A stretch of DNA of 64,000 nt from Sorlinia euscelidii. Its GTDB lineage: Bacteria; Pseudomonadota; Alphaproteobacteria; Acetobacterales; Acetobacteraceae. Both the position numbers and the translations under genes were made by a program. Below the pieces are notes generated by a model that saw nothing but the letters and a program-made list of their open reading frames with translations, had not been told where the DNA came from and searched no databases. Shown piece by piece: positions 57,991 through 64,000 of this stretch. Every line of letters starts with the position of its first letter. Position 1 is the stretch's first letter. The stretch lies in assembly GCF_036452155.1 (NCBI RefSeq), contig NZ_JAWJZY010000002.1; one strand, written 5' to 3'.

Positions 57991-58827
57991 TTAGGCGGCT
58001 AGTTTTTGCAGAATAAAGGGATCAATATGCTCGAGCGACGGGATGATCGTGCTTGATGAGCAGTGGCAATTGATCTCCTCACCGGGCTGCACCCATTTTC
58101 TTTCGAGATAGGCGCCCTTTCGGATGTCGAAAATCAGACCTTTCAAACCGGCAGCAAGATGATCCGGGCGGGGCTCATGCACGCCCGCGCTGTGGTGCCA
58201 CCGGGCAAAAAAGAGACCACTCTCGGCGCGACGTTCATTCGTGACCAGGGCCGTGATTTTAGCGTTCTGGTCCCGCGCGATGAGGGCGGCCCGAGATTTC
58301 GCCACGCCGAAGCGTTCACGCAGGTTTTTCGCCAGGGTGGCCGCGTCGCCACCCTTGAGGGCGGCTTGCGTGACGAGGTTCGCGACTTGATCGAGATACT
58401 GCGTTCCGATCGATTTGATGAGCGACGTGTTGTACTGCGCCGCGAAGCCAATTTTACTCGAGAGTTCGGGTGTGGGACGAAAATCGATCGCGAACCCGGC
58501 ACGTTTTAACGATGCGCTGAACTGGCGATCAGCATGAGCGCTCATGCCGGTGACGGCGTTGGCCGCTATGTCCGGCGCGCGTTGAAACCAGGCGTCGATC
58601 CATTTTTTATTTAGGCGATCGAAGGTGCGTGCAATTTGCTCAAATGACAACGCGTCCATTGCGATGGAAGGCGCTTCATTTTCCGGAGAGGCAAGAGACG
58701 TGATCAGATCACGTGACATTTCCCGTAAGAGCCGGTTCAACTCACCCTGATAGCCATCTCGTTGGGCTGCGCTTGGCTTATAAGGCGGAAGAATAAGCGG
58801 GCGGCTACTCGGCGCGCGGATCGCCAT
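57991..58827 (-). CDS. MuF-like minor head morphogenesis protein
   Basis: 278 residues from ATG 58827. RTFDRLNKKWIDAWFQRAP, ALIARDQNAKITALVTNERR and ARWHHSAGVHEPRPDHLAAGL, then VQPGEEINCHCSSSTIIP match the Mu gpF/SPP1 gp7-type domain associated with portals. It overlaps the portal gene by 23 bp. Helps DNA ejection or head assembly. The C-x-C ending is typical. Confidence 0.85.
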   Translation of the reverse strand: MAIRAPSSRPLILPPYKPSAAQRDGYQGELNRLLREMSRDLITSLASPENEAPSIAMDALSFEQIARTFDRLNKKWIDAWFQRAPDIAANAVTGMSAHADRQFSASLKRAGFAIDFRPTPELSSKIGFAAQYNTSLIKSIGTQYLDQVANLVTQAALKGGDAATLAKNLRERFGVAKSRAALIARDQNAKITALVTNERRAESGLFFARWHHSAGVHEPRPDHLAAGLKGLIFDIRKGAYLERKWVQPGEEINCHCSSSTIIPSLEHIDPFILQKLAA

Positions 58828-60463
58828 TCTGAGCACTCCCGCCGATAAAATCCTGCGGCCTGAATCCGTCGGCGTTCTGATCAAGATAGGATTGAGAGGG
58901 CGCCTCGCCGTTCAGATCGACCTTCGCGTAAATCGACGTGTCACTGTGCTTTTCGCGCTCTCGCGCTTCTTCAGGAGAGATTTTCCCAGCCTGAATATTC
59001 ACGAGGTCAATATCGGCGCGCATCTTCTCAACGGCGGTGAGCTTCTCCTCATCAAGCTGCCAGAGCGGATTAAATTCGAAGCTGAGGTTTTTATCGATTT
59101 CGCCCCAGAGATGAAGCTGGACGAGCCGAAACATTTTTTCGAGGACAGGCCGCACATGTGCTTCCTGAAACGCGGAGATTTCATCGTAGAAGACGCGGAT
59201 TTCGCCCTCGGATGAGGCATTAAGTCCAGAGGGCTGCAATCCGAAAAGCTTGACGAGTGGGATGCCGGGGATCGACGCCATGGCCTCCATGGCGCTCGCC
59301 TGCAGATCGTTCAGGCCGCCGAGAGGAGTTGAGACGACGCGCACATCCTCGGCGTTCTTATCCGCGATGATGGTGTCCTGCCCCTCTGATACAGCTTGCA
59401 TGAGGTTGGCGCGGCCTACCACGCTGTCACGCTCAACGTCGCTGAACGGCATGCCTGGATAGGAATCTCCCGACCCCACAGCGCTCTGCATGTTGCCTGC
59501 CATATCGGTCAGCAGCACGAGCTTTGAAAAATTGGAGGTAATGTTGCTGACGCTGTTCCGCGTGCGGAGGAAATTATGCACGTAGGCGCGGATTTGTTGC
59601 GTCAGGGACAGCCCGCCAAAGTTGAAGGCGGGCTTCAGCAGGTCAGAGACCTCATAGGGCACCATATCGATCAGCCGATCGGTGTGGACCTGGCGCCCGA
59701 TGATGTACCACGTCTGCGGCTTGAAGAAATCGTCTCTCAGCGGATCAACGGCGTTATAAACGGACGGCGTCGCCCAGAGCGGCTCAATCGTTCGGAAACC
59801 ACGCAGGCTGCCTTGTTTGACGCCCTGAGCCGTCACACGCAGTGGGAGCGATGTATCTGTGTCGCCATGCTGCGCCGCCACATCGATGAAGACGTGACCG
59901 ATGCCGTAGAGAAGTGCCTGCTTGATTTGCTCGCCAACGATCCGCCGTATGTTCAGGCGCTCGAATTCCTTCTCAATGGCCGTGACTCTCTCATCGGCCG
60001 CATTGGTGCCGTCAATCTCCTCTCTAAGCCGCTCATCCTGAGAGTAACTGTCTGTATTATATCGGAACTTAATCCACTCGCGCGTGGCCTCACGTGTGAT
60101 AACGATACAAGGCTTGCGGAATTCAGCGCGCTGTGCCATCTCGGCGAGGTAGGGATATCCTAGAAAAGCGAGCCCATCAGAGAGCCAGCTCCTCGCATAA
60201 CCGCCTGCGCCAAGTGTGAACGGTGAAATAGCCGCCTGTGCCGCGTCAATCATCGCGTCATAGGCTTTGCGATCCCCCTCGGGGATGACGGAAACGGGCG
60301 CTCTGTAAGGCCTGAAGACCTCAGTCAGATCAGGCTCGTCGTTCTGTCCAGTGTTGCGCGCATAATTTTTAAAATTCGGCCAGGCGCGCTTACCTGCATA
60401 AGACTTCGGTTCCTGCTTTGGCCTATCAGGCTGAGCAGGAGCGGGCTTACGGCGAAAAAACAA
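58805..60463 (-). CDS. DUF1073-type portal protein
   Basis: 552 residues. ARSWLSDGLAFLGYPYLAEMAQRAEFRKPCIVITREATREWIKF, LLYGIGHVFIDV, PSVYNAVDPLRDDFFKPQTWYIIGRQVHTDRLI, IADKNAEDVRVVSTPLGGLNDL and VKLFGLQPSGLNASSEGEIRVFYDEISAFQE match DUF1073 portals. The portal forms the dodecameric DNA entry ring. It begins 2 bp after the terminase gene. Confidence 0.9.
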   Translation of the reverse strand: MFFRRKPAPAQPDRPKQEPKSYAGKRAWPNFKNYARNTGQNDEPDLTEVFRPYRAPVSVIPEGDRKAYDAMIDAAQAAISPFTLGAGGYARSWLSDGLAFLGYPYLAEMAQRAEFRKPCIVITREATREWIKFRYNTDSYSQDERLREEIDGTNAADERVTAIEKEFERLNIRRIVGEQIKQALLYGIGHVFIDVAAQHGDTDTSLPLRVTAQGVKQGSLRGFRTIEPLWATPSVYNAVDPLRDDFFKPQTWYIIGRQVHTDRLIDMVPYEVSDLLKPAFNFGGLSLTQQIRAYVHNFLRTRNSVSNITSNFSKLVLLTDMAGNMQSAVGSGDSYPGMPFSDVERDSVVGRANLMQAVSEGQDTIIADKNAEDVRVVSTPLGGLNDLQASAMEAMASIPGIPLVKLFGLQPSGLNASSEGEIRVFYDEISAFQEAHVRPVLEKMFRLVQLHLWGEIDKNLSFEFNPLWQLDEEKLTAVEKMRADIDLVNIQAGKISPEEAREREKHSDTSIYAKVDLNGEAPSQSYLDQNADGFRPQDFIGGSAQNGDPRAE

Positions 60464-60465
60464 TG

Positions 60466-61686
60466 TCAGAGTCCGTGATGATGGGCTGGGGCTGCGTAGC
60501 GCGCGAATGACGGCATCCGGCGCTTATTCGTAATGATCCCGTCGAGCGCGTAGCGGATAGCGTCGATATAATGGTTGTAGCGATCATCGATCTTCGGAAG
60601 GATGTCGTTCGTCATTTTATCGACTTTATAAGCGTAGAGCCTGAATTCCCGTGCCGTCTCGACGCAGCGTTCATGCACGATGATGCGGGTAAATGCTTTC
60701 AGCCGCTCTACGCCGTCCTCGACGCTACCGGGCCATTTCTGTGCGGCGCTGATGCGAAACCCATGCCGGTTTGCAAGGTAACTGATTGTCTCGGGCCGAG
60801 CAGAGTCACCCTTAATCGGCCACGCGCGTGCACCCGGGATGCGCTCAAAAAGCTCTGGCAAACGATCAAGCTCAATGCCGACGCCGCCAGCCTCGTGATC
60901 AATGTAAAGGCAGTCATCCTGCACGAAGCAGCGAACGAGGGCTGTGGGGTCTTGCGAAAAACCCCAGTCGGCGCCGAAGTAATAACGCGCATCTGAAGGC
61001 GACTCAAAGGCTTCCACAGTGACGCGATGCCGGAAAATGACCGCTTCGGAAATCGTGCGGCACGCGCCTTCCCAGACATGCTCATAGGCTTCAGGATCAT
61101 GCTTAAGGAGCCGTTTGCGCTCTCCTTCAAGCTCGGGTGGAAACCAGGGATTATCACGCCAGTTGATGCGGCTTACCCATGCGTCAGGGTCATCCTGAAG
61201 CATGGATGTCAGTTTATAAACGGGATCATCACTGTGCTCGGGATTATACGTGATCCAGATTTCTGAACCCGTTTTACGGATGGTGGGCACAAGGATGTCG
61301 AGAGAGGTCTGGCTAATCGTCTGACCCTCCTCGACCCAGCAGATATCGATCCCTTCCGTTGACTTGATGCCCTGTATGTTGCGCGCCAGACCCTTGAACA
61401 AGAACTCCGAACCGAAGCTTGATGTGATCGTGTGCTCTTGGATTTTGAACCATGGCGTCAATTCCATGGCGTCGATCTGGTCGGTGAGCAGCTTCTTGAC
61501 TGAGTCATTTATGCTGTTCTGATATTCGCGGCAGCAAAGGATACGCAGTTTTCGCGACGCGGCCATCGCCACGAGGACACGCGCGACCGTCCATGATTTG
61601 GAAGAACCACGTCCGCCATACCAGATGCGGTAGCGATAGGGGCGAGAGAAATCTCCGAACTTATGCGAATAGGCGAGGTCAACCAT
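60466..61686 (-). CDS. Terminase large subunit (PBSX type)
   Basis: 406 residues from ATG 61686. ATPase Walker A is GGRGSSKS (24-31) and the Walker B is IDICWVEEG. The nuclease domain has FGADWGFSQDP and DDRYNHYIDAIRYAL. It packages DNA into proheads. A TTG at 61716 also opens the frame but lies inside the toxin promoter opposite; ATG 61686 avoids that, although it lacks a good ribosome binding site. Confidence 0.95.
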   Translation of the reverse strand: MVDLAYSHKFGDFSRPYRYRIWYGGRGSSKSWTVARVLVAMAASRKLRILCCREYQNSINDSVKKLLTDQIDAMELTPWFKIQEHTITSSFGSEFLFKGLARNIQGIKSTEGIDICWVEEGQTISQTSLDILVPTIRKTGSEIWITYNPEHSDDPVYKLTSMLQDDPDAWVSRINWRDNPWFPPELEGERKRLLKHDPEAYEHVWEGACRTISEAVIFRHRVTVEAFESPSDARYYFGADWGFSQDPTALVRCFVQDDCLYIDHEAGGVGIELDRLPELFERIPGARAWPIKGDSARPETISYLANRHGFRISAAQKWPGSVEDGVERLKAFTRIIVHERCVETAREFRLYAYKVDKMTNDILPKIDDRYNHYIDAIRYALDGIITNKRRMPSFARYAAPAHHHGL

Positions 61687-61723
61687 ATTAAGACGCTTTA
61701 ATGGCACTGAGTGCAAACTAAAG

Positions 61724-61754
61724 TTGACATTTTAGGGTATGTAAACTATAGTTT
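61724..61754 (+). promoter_or_regulatory. Near-consensus promoter with overlapping palindrome (relE/higA-like pair)
   Basis: TTGACA (61724-61729), 17 bp spacer, TATAGT (61747-61752). The 12 bp palindrome AAACTATAGTTT (61743-61754) covers the -10 and is a likely operator. The toxin ATG is at 61759, about 7 nt after the -10 box, so the transcript is expected to be leaderless or nearly so. Confidence 0.85.
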
Positions 61755-61758
61755 CCTT

Positions 61759-62055
61759 ATGGTCGATCTTCTCAAAACAGATGAGTTTGACAAATGGATG
61801 CTCGGTCTCCGGGACCGTCAGGCAAAAGCCCGCATCGCTGTCCGTCTCGATCGCATGGCTGGAGGCAACTTCGGTGACGCAAAATCGGTGGGCAAAGGTC
61901 TGATGGAGCTGCGCATCACGTACGGTCCGGGTTACCGAATCTATTATGTTTGGTCTGGAGTGGTTTGTGTAATTCTTTTGTGCGGGGGCGATAAGGGGTC
62001 TCAGGCTCGCGATATCGTAAGGGCGCAAGAGTTAAAGAAGGAGTTAGGGTTATGA
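61759..62055 (+). CDS. RelE/HigB-type toxin (phage gp49-like)
   Basis: 98 residues from ATG 61759. LLKTDEFDKWMLGLRDRQAKARIAVRLDRMAGGNFGDAKSVGKGLMELRITYGPGYRIYYVWSGVVCVILLCGGDK is the addiction-module killer family, an mRNA interferase. It precedes its antitoxin, overlapping it by ATGA (62052-62055). The frame is open to 61711 but that would include the promoter. Confidence 0.92.
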   Translation: MVDLLKTDEFDKWMLGLRDRQAKARIAVRLDRMAGGNFGDAKSVGKGLMELRITYGPGYRIYYVWSGVVCVILLCGGDKGSQARDIVRAQELKKELGL

Positions 62056-62375
62056 ATCAAAAGCTCAAAAGACTTAGCCGCTATGATTCGGCGGATTATC
62101 TCGATGGTGAAGACGATATCGCTGCCTATCTCAATGCGGCAGCCGACAGCGACGACGGGGATGGCGCGACTATTATTTCGGCTCTTGCCGCTATTGCCCG
62201 GGCGCGTGGCACGTCTGCTTTGGCGCGGGAAGTTGGGATAACGCGGCAGGGCCTTTCAAAAGCTCTGTCGCAAGGTGGCAATCCAACTCTGGCGACTGTG
62301 ACGAAGATTGCGAAAGCTCTTAATGTGCGCCTTGGTGTGCGATCAGATGCCGCGCTACCATCGTCACCCGATTAA
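62052..62375 (+). CDS. HigA-like antitoxin
   Basis: 107 residues. The N-terminal part (LSRYDSADYLDGEDDIAAYLNAAADS) is the toxin-binding arm and ALAREVGITRQGLSKALSQGGNPTLATVTKIAKALNVRL is a helix-turn-helix. Its stop and that of the minus-strand neighbour share a TTAA palindrome at 62372-62375. Probable autorepressor of the promoter at 61724. Confidence 0.92.
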   Translation: MNQKLKRLSRYDSADYLDGEDDIAAYLNAAADSDDGDGATIISALAAIARARGTSALAREVGITRQGLSKALSQGGNPTLATVTKIAKALNVRLGVRSDAALPSSPD

Positions 62376-62695
62376 TCCTCTGGCGCTTGCTTCGGATCGG
62401 GCAGCGGCCTCATATTAATTGTGACAGGCATGAGAGCAGCACCGTCCGCCCCTGTCAGCTCGTGATGCGCCGTCGCCTTGCCCAAGCCGCGATCCAGAAG
62501 CTCTTTGATCGCCGCGATCCGAGCTGAGTCTGTGTCGCTGTCACGGATCATCTCGACGAGAGTCTCAATCGCCTCTTCCGCATGCATGCGCGCCATCTCA
62601 CGAATCTGCGCTGTCGTCTTGTTGGTCGAGCCTTTTTTCCGCCCGGCTCCTGGGGGACGCGGAGCGCCTTTCTGGAATTTTGTCGATTTTGCCAT
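62372..62695 (-). CDS. Small terminase-like / DUF5681-type protein
   Basis: 107 residues. KFQKGAPRPPGAGRKKGSTNKTT is the basic start characteristic of DUF5681 and some small terminases, followed by helices (AEEAIETLVEMIRDSDTDSARIAAIKELLDRGLGKA). Directly upstream of terL, the usual position of terS. Its DNA recognition is not evident from sequence. Confidence 0.7.
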   Translation of the reverse strand: MAKSTKFQKGAPRPPGAGRKKGSTNKTTAQIREMARMHAEEAIETLVEMIRDSDTDSARIAAIKELLDRGLGKATAHHELTGADGAALMPVTINMRPLPDPKQAPED

Positions 62696-62806
62696 AAACT
62701 ACCGATAACTGCCGTTATCTTTCCGTTATTTTTACGGTTTTTGAGGGAAAAGGCTGAGAGTGTTTTTACGTCCTAAACGCACTTTTCCGAGCCTGACAAT
62801 TTCTTA

Positions 62807-63418
62807 CTAAAAATCGGTACCGTTGTCAACGCCTTTGTTTTCAACGGATTCGCGGCCCGCATAATAGCCCGCGAGTTGCTCGAGCACGATCGCAGCCTGA
62901 CCCCGGACAAGTCGCTTGCCCTGTTCGAAATGCTTGCAAGGATATTTCAACTTCGCGATCGCTGTAAACGACAGGCCGTCGGCCAAGAGCATCACGAGCA
63001 GCTCATGCGCTGGTTCGGTCAGCCGCGCCCTGATGCGTGAAATGCGGGCACCTGCCTGTCCGCGCTGAAATGCAAAAGTGTGCACGTCTCCTTGGAGGTA
63101 TCCATCAGGCGCCAGATCGCGCAGCCAGTCGCCGTAGCCTTCTCGCGCAAACACGAAATCACTGAGCCACCACGAGGCTGCCGTGACAGCGTCTCCCGAT
63201 ATCTCACGCGCACTGTGCAGGCTCTGAACCGTACGCGCCCTGGCGAACAGCCCGTGATGATCCTTCTCGAAATCCGGCTTGGCGACGCGTTCAGGCGTCG
63301 GCGACATGGTTTCGATGGGCCAAAAAGCATGACGCCCTACACTACCCCTTTTTTTTGCCTGTGGTGGCGTTTTTTGTCGTTTCCGCATGACTGATACCAG
63401 AGATTGTTTAGAAGGCAT
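62807..63418 (-). CDS. Putative regulator, DUF6456-like domain
   Basis: 203 residues. The N-terminus is basic. The C-terminal ~120 residues (GARISRIRARLTEPAHELLVMLLADGLSFTAIAKLKYP, GQAAIVLEQLAGYYAGR) resemble DUF6456/helix-turn-helix proteins and possibly late-gene activators. Placed between replication and packaging genes, where phages keep late regulators (Q-like position). The start at 63418 is a plain ATG without a strong ribosome binding site. Confidence 0.55.
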   Translation of the reverse strand: MPSKQSLVSVMRKRQKTPPQAKKRGSVGRHAFWPIETMSPTPERVAKPDFEKDHHGLFARARTVQSLHSAREISGDAVTAASWWLSDFVFAREGYGDWLRDLAPDGYLQGDVHTFAFQRGQAGARISRIRARLTEPAHELLVMLLADGLSFTAIAKLKYPCKHFEQGKRLVRGQAAIVLEQLAGYYAGRESVENKGVDNGTDF

Positions 63419-63460
63419 TCTACGACGATCCTGTAGGCTCTGAAGAGCATGTTTATTTCG

Positions 63461-64000
63461 TTAATGAACGGCGATGTTGTCTCGTCGCGTCGACTGAGCA
63501 TGCTTGGCAAGGAAATCCTCGAGAACCGGCATCTTCATCCCCGACTGGGTCACGCCCATGCTGATTTTCGCGATGTAGGCATCTCGAGCACGATTGAACG
63601 CTGCTACGGCTTCCCGTTGCTCGGGCGTCTCATCCGTTACCTTCAGCACGTGCCTGACGGATTCATCCAGCCAGCGCTCGTTGTTGAGCCAGGTCGCGGG
63701 GTGTGGCCGGAAATCTCCCCGATCAGAAAGCTTTTCCGCGAACGGCCAGGCAAGGACGCACCGAATGAGGAGACGCTGGCTGATCTTCCGCCGGGCTTTC
63801 TCGAAAGCTTTCCGCGCTGAGCCTTTCCCCTCCTTGCGAGGATAGGCTGCCCAAAATTCATCGAAGTCCTGCTCAGGGATGCGTTCGAGCTTCGGCTTGG
63901 ACGGCGTTGCTTTTGGCTGACACGAAGGTTGCTCAGCAATGGGATCGGTGAACAGGTCTGAGGGTTTGGCTTTCTCTGTTTTCGACCCATGATCGATTTC
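63461..64000 (-). CDS. Phage replication protein, C-terminal part (5' end outside window)
   Basis: One open frame of 180 codons runs from the window end to TAA 63461-63463. The segment FDEFWAAYPRKEGKGSARKAFEKARR and later HPATWLNNERWLDE is the well-known C-terminal helicase-loader/primosomal domain of phage replication proteins (O/DnaB-loader type). The N-terminal DNA-binding part is outside the window. It confirms that the replication module lies to the right of the structural genes. Confidence 0.8.
   Translation of the reverse strand, partial: EIDHGSKTEKAKPSDLFTDPIAEQPSCQPKATPSKPKLERIPEQDFDEFWAAYPRKEGKGSARKAFEKARRKISQRLLIRCVLAWPFAEKLSDRGDFRPHPATWLNNERWLDESVRHVLKVTDETPEQREAVAAFNRARDAYIAKISMGVTQSGMKMPVLEDFLAKHAQSTRRDNIAVH

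Larger units (their letters stand above)
29839..64000 (-). mobile_element. Contractile-tail prophage, left part (34 kb visible)
   Basis: From tRNA-Thr to the window end almost every gene is a minus-strand phage gene: lysis, tail fibre, baseplate, tape measure, tube, DUF3383 sheath, capsid, portal, terminase, replication. The sheath and baseplate J/gp25 proteins show a myovirus-type contractile tail. Integrase, repressor and attR are not in the window, so the element continues past 64000. Plus-strand cargo (toxin-antitoxin pairs, ribbon-helix-helix repressors, lipoprotein) is interspersed. No structural gene appears deleted, so a functional phage is possible if the three phage frameshifts are sequence errors. 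Confidence 0.92.

Noticed and set aside
29839..64000. Phage integrase and main repressor
   Set aside because: I looked for tyrosine or serine recombinase and CI-like motifs and found none; they must be beyond 64000.

Overview
The window looks like part of the chromosome of an acetic acid bacterium (Acetobacteraceae, Alphaproteobacteria). The basis is gene content: a single-cysteine DksA, a YlxR protein fused to an L7Ae-like domain between nusA and infB, DUF1489, and tandem NifS-like genes beside mnmA. The genus cannot be resolved from sequence alone. Positions 1-29838 are host DNA. Positions 29839-64000 are the left part of a large integrated contractile-tail phage whose other end lies outside the window.

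Host part. Two minus-strand membrane or anchored proteins of unknown role (1-1139) are divergent from the classic rimP-nusA-ylxR-infB-rbfA-truB-rpsO-pnp translation and RNA-metabolism operon (1416-11070). After that come a nitronate monooxygenase-like flavoprotein, DUF1489, hemW, kup, yggS, rsmB, rpe, a heparinase II/III-like protein with a GT4 glycosyltransferase, tyrS, and an alpha/beta hydrolase. A sulfur-transfer cluster follows: two NifS/IscS-type desulfurases, a 2Fe-2S ferredoxin and mnmA, then a GST-like protein, dksA and tRNA-Thr(GGT).

Prophage. It starts at the 3' end of tRNA-Thr. Nearly all structural genes are on the minus strand, so the late operon reads right to left: replication protein (cut by the window end), DUF6456-like protein, small terminase-like protein, TerL, portal, MuF-like protein, DUF2213 protease/scaffold, decoration protein, DUF2184 capsid, connectors, DUF3383 sheath, tube, chaperones with a probable -1 frameshift, tape measure with a lysozyme domain, baseplate, tail fibre, lysis genes. 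No integrase is visible; it is presumably beyond position 64000.

Inserted into this operon is plus-strand or cassette-like cargo: three toxin-antitoxin pairs (VapBC, HigBA, RelE/HigA-like), a RelA/SpoT-domain protein with all catalytic motifs, an AT-rich lipoprotein, a three-helix membrane protein, and three copies (one decayed) of a P22-immI-like switch. Each switch is a minus-strand antirepressor divergent from a small ribbon-helix-helix repressor. In all three, a 33-35 nt inverted repeat of unrelated sequence sits 26-27 nt before the antirepressor start and is followed by the same TCTAACC box. Two of the cassettes share a near-identical ~308 bp terminator plus 80-residue-gene block. This cassette family is the most interesting signal in the window.

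Data quality. Five genes (nusA, ylxR, a DUF2335 protein, an antirepressor, the tape measure) are each broken by what looks like loss of one base in a C/G run. Restoring one base gives a full family-like protein every time. This pattern suggests homopolymer errors in the assembly more than real pseudogenes. I annotate these genes as intact with a flagged frameshift.
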